The notes beneath the pieces are model-generated. The model saw nothing but the letters and a program-made list of their open reading frames with translations, did not search any database and was not told the DNA's origin. Positions 1 to 5,510 of a stretch of 5,510 bases of DNA are shown here, in pieces (positions within the stretch are counted from its first letter, which is position 1; every line of letters starts with the position of its first letter). Origin of the DNA: a bacterium (GTDB taxonomy: Bacteria; Arandabacterota; Arandabacteria; Arandabacterales; JALGWA01). The position numbers and the translations under genes were made by a program. The stretch covers positions 1 through 5,510 of the forward strand of contig JALGWA010000122.1 in NCBI GenBank assembly GCA_025774425.1. Reading direction: 5' to 3'.

Positions 1-1
1 A

Positions 2-694
2 GTGGTGCGGAGGACTGCGCGCTCGCGCCGCTCCAGGGTCTACGAGGTGGGCCGCGACGCGCTCTACGAGGTGCTCGCCGCGGACATGGGGGGCTGCCGC
101 TTCGAGTACCGGGGCCTGCGGGGGCGGCGCTTGCTCAGAACCGCGATGCCGGGGCGGCATCAGGCCGCGAACGCGAGTCTCGCCGCGCTGTGTGCGGAGG
201 TCCTCGAGGAGCGCGGCATATCCCTGCCCGACCGTGCGATCGAGAGGGGCGTGGAAGCCGCCTTCTGGCCGGGGCGCCTGCAGGTTCTCGCCGGGGACCC
301 GCCGGTCGTCCTCGACGGCGCTCACAACGTCTCGGGCGCGGCGATGCTCGCCGGATCGCTCCGCGACATGGGCGTATTCCCGGCGATCACCGTCTTCGCG
401 GTGCTGCGGGACAAACGGTACAAGGCCATGCTCAAACATCTGGCGGCTGTCAGCCGGGCCTTCGTGTTCACAAAGCCCGACAGCGACCGCGCGCTCCCCG
501 TTGCGAGGCTGAAGGAGGCCGCCCGCGACCTCGGCATCCGCGGCCGGGGCGTCGGCCGCGTCGGGCGGGCGGTCGATCTCGCGCTCGGCCGGCTCGCGAG
601 GGGCGATGTGCTTCTCGTGTGCGGGTCCCTCTTCGCGGTCGGCGAGGCGATGCGGCACATGGGCTTCGAGCCCCATCGCGTGCGGTTATGTTAG
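2..694 (+). CDS. folC: Bifunctional folylpolyglutamate synthase / dihydrofolate synthase, C-terminal part (5' end outside window)
   Basis: This is the C-terminal half of FolC, the cytoplasmic Mur-ligase-family enzyme that uses ATP to join glutamate to dihydropteroate and to extend folate polyglutamate tails. Seen, numbering from the first codon in the window: HQAANA at 53-58 (end of the central Mur-ligase domain), WPGRLQ at 89-94, and LDGAHN at 104-109, which opens the C-terminal glutamate-ligase domain. Then come an LRDKRYKAML stretch (135-144), TKPDSDRALP (157-166) and the terminal LLVCGSLFAVGEA segment (204-216). This order is typical of FolC. About 230 residues are present against roughly 420-440 for the family, so the P-loop and the first half lie upstream. 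The GTG at position 2 is not the real start, because the frame is open to the window edge. The ending looks intact. Arginine is mostly CGN (28 of 34 by hand count), unlike lptD downstream. The next gene has its own promoter right after the TAG stop. Confidence 0.95.
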   Translation: MVRRTARSRRSRVYEVGRDALYEVLAADMGGCRFEYRGLRGRRLLRTAMPGRHQAANASLAALCAEVLEERGISLPDRAIERGVEAAFWPGRLQVLAGDPPVVLDGAHNVSGAAMLAGSLRDMGVFPAITVFAVLRDKRYKAMLKHLAAVSRAFVFTKPDSDRALPVARLKEAARDLGIRGRGVGRVGRAVDLALGRLARGDVLLVCGSLFAVGEAMRHMGFEPHRVRLC

Positions 695-696
695 GC

Positions 697-725
697 TTGA
701 CACCCGCGGAGACGGAATCTATACT
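697..725 (+). promoter_or_regulatory. Near-consensus sigma70-type promoter for the ATPase-lptD unit
   Basis: TTGACA (697-702) is separated by exactly 17 bases from TATACT (720-725), giving 11 of 12 matches to the housekeeping consensus with ideal spacing. It begins two bases after the folC stop codon (692-694), so it lies in the 66-base folC-ATPase gap. A start of transcription about 7 bases past the -10 box, near 732, would leave a leader of about 29 bases before the ATG at 761, enough to hold the ribosome binding site. No operator-like inverted repeat is evident around it. That it works as a promoter is inferred from the sequence match alone. Confidence 0.8.
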
Positions 726-750
726 CACTCCGCTTGGACACTTTCCCGTC

Positions 751-755
751 GGAGG
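751..755 (+). promoter_or_regulatory. Ribosome binding site that fixes the ATPase start at 761
   Basis: GGAGG lies 5 bases before the ATG at 761. The in-frame TTG at 734 would add nine residues with no family resemblance. It would also start almost at the predicted transcription start (about 732), with no room for a ribosome binding site. The ATG at 761 is therefore the better start. Confidence 0.85.
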
Positions 756-760
756 CCGAA

Positions 761-1858
761 ATGGCGGAAGTCGTTCTTGACAAGGTCACCAAGATTTTCG
801 GAACCAACGTCGTCGCCGTCGACGACGCCAGCATCACCATCGCCGACAAGGAGTTCGTCGTGCTGGTCGGGCCGTCGGGCTGCGGCAAGTCGACCTTCCT
901 GAGGATGATCGCCGGCCTGGAGGAAGTGACGAGGGGTGAGATCTACATCGACGGCCGGATGGTCAACAACGTCGCTCCCAAGGACAGGGACATCGCGATG
1001 GTGTTCCAGAATTACGCCCTTTACCCGCACATGACGGCTTTCGACAACATGGCCTTCGGGTTGAAGCTCCGGAAGTACCCGAGGGAGGAGATCGAGGCGC
1101 GCGTCCGCGAAGCGGCCCAGATCCTCGGCATAGAGGACCTCCTCGACAGGAAGCCCAAGGAGCTTTCAGGCGGGCAGCGGCAGCGGGTGGCCGTGGGACG
1201 GGCGATCGTGCGGAAGCCCAAGGTCTTCCTGTTCGACGAGCCCCTGTCCAACCTCGACGCGAAGCTGCGCGTCCAGATGAGAACCGAGATCGAAAAGCTT
1301 CACAATCGTCTCCAGACGACGATGATCTACGTCACGCATGACCAGATCGAGGCGATGACCATGGGTACGAGAATCGTCGTGCTCAAGGACGGCGTCATAC
1401 AGCAGGTCGCGGATCCCATGACGCTCTATGACACTCCCGTCAACAAGTTCGTGGCCGGGTTCATAGGCAGCCCGGCGATGAATTTCGCCGACGGGGTCAT
1501 CGCCGGGGACGGTGAGGTCGCGTTCGACGAGGGCACGTTCAAGGTTCCCCTGCCGGCGGAGGTCGCGGGCAAGGTCTCCGGCTACAAGGGCAAGAAGGTC
1601 GTCTTCGGCGTGCGGCCGGAGGATCTGCGCACGAAGCCGCTCGAGGGCGCCGGGCCGCCGGCCTCTTTCGAGGCCACCGTCGAGGTCGTCGAGCCCATGG
1701 GCAACGAAATCTTCGCGTACGTCACGACCGGGAAGACGCCGATCGTCGCCAGGCTTTCGACCAGGGAGGAGATCAAGCCCGGTTCCCGGATCAAGTTGTT
1801 CATAGACGTGCGCAGGATCCACTTCTTCGACGCCGCGAGTGAAGCCACTATAGTCTGA
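761..1858 (+). CDS. ugpC: ABC transporter ATP-binding protein, MalK/UgpC/MsmX family
   Basis: This 365-residue protein is the cytoplasmic motor ATPase of a carbohydrate-type importer; relatives power uptake of maltose, oligosaccharides or glycerol-3-phosphate. Seen: aromatic A-loop residue F13, Walker A GPSGCGKST (37-45), Q-loop Q83 in VFQNYALYPHMT, signature LSGGQRQR (135-142), Walker B VFLFDE (155-160) with catalytic E160, D-loop SNLD (163-166), and switch histidine H193 in THDQIEAMTM. All catalytic motifs are intact. Residues from about 235 form the regulatory OB/TOBE region, including GVRPEDL (283-289) and a terminal KLFIDVRRIHFFD segment. The length matches the family (about 350-380). 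No permease or solute-binding gene is visible, so the substrate cannot be named, and the symbol marks the family rather than proven glycerol-3-phosphate transport. It may serve one or several permeases encoded elsewhere, as MsmX/MsmK ATPases do. It has its own promoter and lies 22 bases before lptD. It is not LptB, which is about 240 residues and lacks the C-terminal region. Confidence 0.93.
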   Translation: MAEVVLDKVTKIFGTNVVAVDDASITIADKEFVVLVGPSGCGKSTFLRMIAGLEEVTRGEIYIDGRMVNNVAPKDRDIAMVFQNYALYPHMTAFDNMAFGLKLRKYPREEIEARVREAAQILGIEDLLDRKPKELSGGQRQRVAVGRAIVRKPKVFLFDEPLSNLDAKLRVQMRTEIEKLHNRLQTTMIYVTHDQIEAMTMGTRIVVLKDGVIQQVADPMTLYDTPVNKFVAGFIGSPAMNFADGVIAGDGEVAFDEGTFKVPLPAEVAGKVSGYKGKKVVFGVRPEDLRTKPLEGAGPPASFEATVEVVEPMGNEIFAYVTTGKTPIVARLSTREEIKPGSRIKLFIDVRRIHFFDAASEATIV

Positions 1859-1880
1859 CATACAGGGAAGAGCCTGGTAT

Positions 1881-4800
1881 TTGTCTCGTAAGAGAAAGGT
1901 TTTCGGCTTCGCCATGAGGGTCGTCTTCCCCTGCCTGCTGCTGCTCGCGCTGACCTCCCCTCTGCCGGCCGCCGAGCGGGCGTTCGACGTCTCGGCGGGC
2001 AGGCTCCACGGGCGGCGCACCGACCGCGGCGAGATCATCGTTCTCAAGGACAATGTCCGGATCACCCACGGCTCGACCGTCGCTCTGGCCGACAGCGGTT
2101 TCTATGACAAGGGCGCCGAGATCCTCAAGCTCATGGGCAGGGCGAGGGTGATGGAAGCGTCGGTGGAGGTCCGGGGCGAGGAATGCGTGTACTACAGGCG
2201 CGATCGCAGGGTCGTCTTCCCCCGCGGGATCCAGGCCCTCGACAGTCTCTCGATGGTCGTGGCGGACAGCGGCTCGTACGATCTCGACGAAGAAGTGCTG
2301 GAGGTCGGCGGTGATGTCTTCTACGCGGAGGCCGAGCGCACGATCGGAGCGGAGCGGGCCGTGTATCACCGCAAGTCCGAGTTCATAGAGGCGATCGGCT
2401 CGGTCGTCATCGTCGATTCCGGTTACGGCGCCACGCTTCGGGCCGAGTACGTGACGTATGACCGCGGCGCGGGTTACGGCTCGGCCGTCGGGCGGCCCGT
2501 GCTCGAGCTGGGCCGTCGCGGGGCGGAGGGGGCCCGGCCCGGGGCGCCTGCAGCGGGCGACGAGCCGGTTATAGTGAGCGCCGACTCGATGGAGGTCTTC
2601 GCCGACGCCCACAGGGCCGTGGCCGTCGGGGATGTCAGGATAGTCCGCGGGAGCGTTGTAGGGACCGGGGAAAGGGCCGTTTTCCTCGACGATGAGGACA
2701 TGACGATTCTCACGGGCGACCCGCTGCTCGTCGACGGCGAGAGTTCCCTGAGCGGCGAGACGATCACGATGTTCACGGGCGAAGGCGGCATATCCCGCAT
2801 CGAGTCGGCGGGCATGGCGAAGTCGATCTACCGGGCCGAGAGCGGCGAGACCAACGAGCTCAGGGGGGAGCTCATCGTCTTCTCGTTCGCCGACGGCGAT
2901 CTCGAGGAGATGTTCGTCAGCGGATCGGCCGGGGGCGTGTTCTACCCGCCGGGGGCGGACTCCGCCGGGGCCGAGTTCAGCAACGAGGTCAGCGGCGAGA
3001 CGATCACCATCACCTTCACCGACAGGGAGGCGCGAAGCGCGGTCGTCAGCGGCGGTGTGAAGGGGACCTACAGGATACGGGGAGACGTGTCGGAAGAGCC
3101 CGTGGTGTACGCCTGCGACTCGCTGACGTATGACGTCGCCAGCGCGGTCATGGTGCTCGACGGCGGGGCGGACGTGACCTACGGTGACACGCGCCTGCAG
3201 TCACCGCTCATACAGTACGATTCGAAGTCGTATGTGCTCTTCGCGCCTTCGAAGCCCGTGCTATGGGAAGGCGAGGACAAGATCACAGGGGCGTCGCTCG
3301 CCTACAATCTCAAGACGCGGCGGGGCTCGATCTCCGCGGGCGGCACCAGGTACGAAAAGGGCTATTACACGGGCGAGCTGGTGAGGAAGGTGGGTGAGCG
3401 GGAGCTCAATGTCTCCAAGGGCACCTACACGACCTGTGATCTAATCGACGATCCGCATTATTCGTTCACGTCGAGCGAGATGAAGGTCTACATCGACGAC
3501 AAGGTCATCGTCAAGCCGGTGGTGCTCAGGATCCGGGGCATGCCGGTGTTCTGGCTCCCCTTCTACCTGTTTCCCATAAAGCGGGGGCGTCACTCGGGAC
3601 TGCTCATGCCCAGGGTGGAGTTCGGCTTCGATACGAGCCGCGGGCGTTTCGTCAGGAACATCGGCTACTACTATGCGCCCAATGACTACATGGACTTCTC
3701 GCTGTGGGGCGACTACTACGACAACGACCGCTGGCTGCTGCACTTCGACTCGAGGTACAAGCTGAGGTACGTCCTGAGCGGCGCGTTCCGCGGTTCCTTC
3801 ACCCGCGAGCTCGATACCGACGCGCGGAGATGGGACCTCGAAGGGAGGCACACCCAGGATGTCGGCGAGGGCGGCAAGCTGGTCGTGCACGCGGACTTCG
3901 TCAGCGACGAGAGCTACAGGGTCGACACGAGCGAGAACCTGGAGAAATCCCTGAGGCGCGTCCTCGAGTCGAGCGCCTCTTACACCCAGAGGTGGGAGAG
4001 GAGCAGCCTCAGCATCGCGGCGGACAGGAAGGAAAACCTGGACACGGGCGAGATCACGCAGAAGATACCCGCGTTCAACTTCCTCCTCAACAGGCGGACG
4101 CTGATAGAGGCGGCGCCGGGGTCGGACCGCGTGCACCGGGGAACTTACGTGTCCGGGAGTCTCACCTTCAACAACACCTTGAGCAAGACGGCCCTGGACA
4201 GGACCGAGAGGCAGACCGGCAAGTTGACGGCGGCCGTGTCTTCCAACTTGAGTTTCGCCGGCGGCAATCAGCTTCTCAAGAACACGTCCGTGTTGTCCAC
4301 CGACAGGAAGGCGGGTGACGACTGGTGCGATGACTGCGGCCGCGCCATGCGCGCCCATGCGGCGTTCGACAACAGGACCGACTTCACCTTCAGGCTCAAT
4401 CCCTGGGCTTCTTTCAACGTCAACCCCAGCTTCACGGCCGCGGTGACGCTCTACGACGAGGATATGCAGGGGGGGCGTCTCCCCGTGAGGTTCATGTACT
4501 GGTACTCGATTGCGTCCAACATCACCCTGTACAGGACCTACTTCACGAACTTCGGCGTCCTGAAGGCCCTGCGGCACGTCTTCCAGCCGTCTGTCTCCCT
4601 GGTGCACCGCCCCGATTTCTCCACTTATGCCGGCCGTTTCTACAGCATCCCCGGCGTCGGGGCCGGCGTCAGCGAGTCCATGCTGATGAATATCTCGATG
4701 GAGAACAGGTTCCAGGCCAAGGTCAAGAGCGGGGACGACGTCAAGAAGCTCAATAATTTCCTCATCCTGACCACGTCTACGACCGCCGACTTCCTCTACA

Positions 4801-5381
4801 GGGACAAGGGGGCCGAGACTCCGTTCTCGACGATCAACTCCACGCTGAGGTTCTACCCGCCGGGCAGCGTGAGATTCGACATCACTTTCACAAACGACCC
4901 GAAGGACCTCTCTTTCAAGACGCTCAACCTGACGACGAAATTCGCCTACACGGGCAGGACCGGGCTGCTTCCGGGCTTCGACACCCCAGTGCGCCAGGAC
5001 TACGCCGGGCTGCAGGACCTCACCGGCCTGACACCGACCTACCGGTTCAACGAGCCGACGGCCAAGCCGTGGGACGTGTCGGTGATCTACCGCTTGAACA
5101 GGACGTTCGATACGGGAACGCAGGCGCAGTGGCTGGAGCTCCAGACGGGATTCAACCTGTCCAGGAACTGGCGGATCGACTACAGCAACCGGTACGACAT
5201 CACCAAGCGGGAAATGGCCTACCAGGAGTTCGCCATCTACAGGGACCTGCACTGCTGGCAGGCGAGGTTCGTGCGCCGCTTCCAGAACGGCCGCTGGGAG
5301 TACTACTTCCGTGTCAACATCAAGGCCCATCCCGATCTTTACGCCGAGCGCGGCCTCCGCTCGCTCGATCGCCGCTACTAA
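1881..5381 (+). CDS. lptD: LPS-assembly outer-membrane protein LptD with an enlarged periplasmic domain
   Basis: LptD is the outer-membrane end of the Lpt bridge: its periplasmic jelly-roll receives LPS and its beta-barrel inserts it into the outer leaflet. The protein has 1166 residues from TTG 1881 (E. coli LptD: 784). Seen: a basic start (SRKRK), a hydrophobic stretch at about 13-28 and probable signal cleavage near A30-A31. Residues about 32-510 are LptA/OstA-like beta repeats, broken by a Gly/Ala/Pro-rich linker (about 211-227). The LptD core follows: TYTTCDLIDDPHYSF (515-529), MPVFWLPFYLFPIKRG (554-569), HSGLLMP (571-577), then alternating aromatic/polar strands to a C-terminal Tyr. The PVFWLPFYLFP stretch aligns by eye with the E. 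coli segment at the start of the barrel. C519 and C1125 (LHCW) sit where E. coli has disulfide cysteines; C816 and C819 form an extra CxxC. The start is uncertain: TTG 1881 follows AGGGA (1864-1868) and gives a basic n-region, while ATG 1914 leaves a shorter signal peptide and a weaker AAAGG. Probably co-transcribed with the upstream ATPase gene. Confidence 0.93.
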   Translation: MSRKRKVFGFAMRVVFPCLLLLALTSPLPAAERAFDVSAGRLHGRRTDRGEIIVLKDNVRITHGSTVALADSGFYDKGAEILKLMGRARVMEASVEVRGEECVYYRRDRRVVFPRGIQALDSLSMVVADSGSYDLDEEVLEVGGDVFYAEAERTIGAERAVYHRKSEFIEAIGSVVIVDSGYGATLRAEYVTYDRGAGYGSAVGRPVLELGRRGAEGARPGAPAAGDEPVIVSADSMEVFADAHRAVAVGDVRIVRGSVVGTGERAVFLDDEDMTILTGDPLLVDGESSLSGETITMFTGEGGISRIESAGMAKSIYRAESGETNELRGELIVFSFADGDLEEMFVSGSAGGVFYPPGADSAGAEFSNEVSGETITITFTDREARSAVVSGGVKGTYRIRGDVSEEPVVYACDSLTYDVASAVMVLDGGADVTYGDTRLQSPLIQYDSKSYVLFAPSKPVLWEGEDKITGASLAYNLKTRRGSISAGGTRYEKGYYTGELVRKVGERELNVSKGTYTTCDLIDDPHYSFTSSEMKVYIDDKVIVKPVVLRIRGMPVFWLPFYLFPIKRGRHSGLLMPRVEFGFDTSRGRFVRNIGYYYAPNDYMDFSLWGDYYDNDRWLLHFDSRYKLRYVLSGAFRGSFTRELDTDARRWDLEGRHTQDVGEGGKLVVHADFVSDESYRVDTSENLEKSLRRVLESSASYTQRWERSSLSIAADRKENLDTGEITQKIPAFNFLLNRRTLIEAAPGSDRVHRGTYVSGSLTFNNTLSKTALDRTERQTGKLTAAVSSNLSFAGGNQLLKNTSVLSTDRKAGDDWCDDCGRAMRAHAAFDNRTDFTFRLNPWASFNVNPSFTAAVTLYDEDMQGGRLPVRFMYWYSIASNITLYRTYFTNFGVLKALRHVFQPSVSLVHRPDFSTYAGRFYSIPGVGAGVSESMLMNISMENRFQAKVKSGDDVKKLNNFLILTTSTTADFLYRDKGAETPFSTINSTLRFYPPGSVRFDITFTNDPKDLSFKTLNLTTKFAYTGRTGLLPGFDTPVRQDYAGLQDLTGLTPTYRFNEPTAKPWDVSVIYRLNRTFDTGTQAQWLELQTGFNLSRNWRIDYSNRYDITKREMAYQEFAIYRDLHCWQARFVRRFQNGRWEYYFRVNIKAHPDLYAERGLRSLDRRY
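2751..3077 (+). repeat. Three related ~29-residue beta units inside the LptD periplasmic domain
   Basis: Residues 291-318, 328-356 and 371-399 of LptD share one pattern: a Gly-Glu start (SGETITMF, RGELIVFSF, SGETITITF), an acidic turn, then a Ser/Gly-rich strand ending in Tyr (KSIYR, GVFYP, GTYRI). The first and third also share a 17-base identity (AGCGGCGAGACGATCAC at 2751-2767 and 2991-3007) exactly 240 bases apart. The 11-base core AGCGGCGAGAC occurs again at 2841-2851, but at a different place in the unit. These look like repeated rungs of an OstA/LptA-type beta jelly-roll. The shared DNA may mark a fairly recent duplication or may be chance from shared protein sequence and codon bias. 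Confidence 0.6.
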
Positions 5382-5386
5382 CGGCC

Positions 5387-5415
5387 TTGACCGCCTCCGG
5401 CCCTTGCTGTAGATT
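5387..5415 (+). promoter_or_regulatory. Probable promoter for the gene after lptD
   Basis: TTGACC (5387-5392) and TAGATT (5410-5415) are 17 bases apart, with 9 of 12 matches to the housekeeping consensus. Like the promoter at 697-725, it begins within a few bases of the preceding stop codon (TAA 5379-5381). A transcription start near 5422 would give a leader of about 34 bases before the GTG at 5456. It is weaker than the first promoter and could be chance, but the matching geometry and position favour it. Confidence 0.5.
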
Positions 5416-5455
5416 CTGCTGGAACTCAAATCGTCTGCGCGGAGTTATACTTATC

Positions 5456-5510
5456 GTGAGAACGAGACAGAGCGGCTCTAGAGTGCCCGGGATGGTATTG
5501 TTCTGGGTTG
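5456..5510 (+). CDS. Possible start of the next gene, cut off by the window end
   Basis: GTG at 5456 opens a frame of 18 codons that runs to the window end (MRTRQSGSRVPGMVLFWV). GGAG at 5441-5444 lies 11 bases upstream, a rather long spacing. The other two + frames over this stretch meet early stops (TGA at 5457, TAG at 5479). A basic start followed by a hydrophobic run (MVLFWV) would fit a signal peptide or membrane anchor, but too little is visible to name a product. GTG 5483 and ATG 5492 are alternative starts in the same frame without a better ribosome binding site. Support is the promoter-like sequence upstream, the short leader and the open frame only. Confidence 0.4.
   Translation, partial: MRTRQSGSRVPGMVLFWV

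Noticed and set aside
761..1858. ATPase next to lptD read as LptB
   Set aside because: LptB is about 240 residues and lacks a TOBE-type C-terminal region. This protein is 365 residues with LSGGQRQR and a GVRPEDL motif, which place it in the MalK/UgpC group.
1914..1977. Lipoprotein signal in the LptD N-terminus because of C18
   Set aside because: The residues before C18 are VFP, not a lipobox, and the cysteine sits inside the hydrophobic stretch rather than at its end. A standard signal peptide fits better.
1166..2612. Two open frames on the - strand (299 and 254 codons)
   Set aside because: Both run antisense to well-supported coding sequence (ATPase and lptD), overlap each other, and show only Arg/His/Asp-rich low-information sequence.
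3704..4318. 204-codon + strand frame inside lptD
   Set aside because: It is out of frame with lptD, highly rich in Arg, Gly and Gln, and has no family resemblance; it is a frame-shifted shadow.
5379..5410. Terminator hairpin after lptD
   Set aside because: GGCC occurs at 5383-5386 and 5399-5402 and could pair, but the stem is only four bases and no T-run follows, so it is not a credible intrinsic terminator.
3441..5429. Long open frame of 662 codons on the - strand
   Set aside because: It lies antisense to the lptD barrel region. Its translation is rich in Arg, Val, Glu and Pro with no recognisable domain, as expected for a shadow frame in GC-rich DNA, while the + strand protein has clear LptD motifs.

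Overview
The window is about 5.5 kb of GC-rich bacterial chromosome with every supported gene on the + strand. It reads as the 3' part of folC, a complete MalK/UgpC-type ABC transporter ATPase, a complete and unusually long lptD (outer-membrane LPS assembly protein), and the first few codons of a possible next gene cut off by the window end. The lptD gene requires a diderm organism with an LPS-type outer membrane. Its large periplasmic region, high GC and frequent AGG arginine codons recall deep FCB-type lineages (Gemmatimonadota, Eisenbacteria, Krumholzibacteriota-like). That placement is an impression from memory, not a demonstrated assignment.

Layout: 1-694 is the C-terminal half of folC (folate polyglutamylation). 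Directly after its stop lies a near-consensus sigma70-type promoter (TTGACA, 17-base spacer, TATACT; 697-725). A clear ribosome binding site (GGAGG, 751-755) follows, and then the ATPase gene (761-1858). lptD starts 22 bases after the ATPase stop (1881-5381), so the two are probably co-transcribed from that promoter. A second, weaker promoter of the same geometry (TTGACC, 17 bases, TAGATT; 5387-5415) follows the lptD stop, and an open frame starts at GTG 5456.

Functionally these are housekeeping genes: folate metabolism, energising of a probable carbohydrate-type importer, and outer-membrane biogenesis. The ATPase beside lptD should not be mistaken for LptB: it has the long C-terminal regulatory region of the MalK/UgpC group, and no permease or binding-protein gene is visible.

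I see no mobile element, RNA gene, CRISPR array or new defence-like system. The points worth a second look concern the architecture of LptD (an enlarged periplasmic region with internal repeats, a reduced cysteine set and an extra CxxC in the barrel), the orphan ATPase joined to lptD, and the repeated promoter arrangement.
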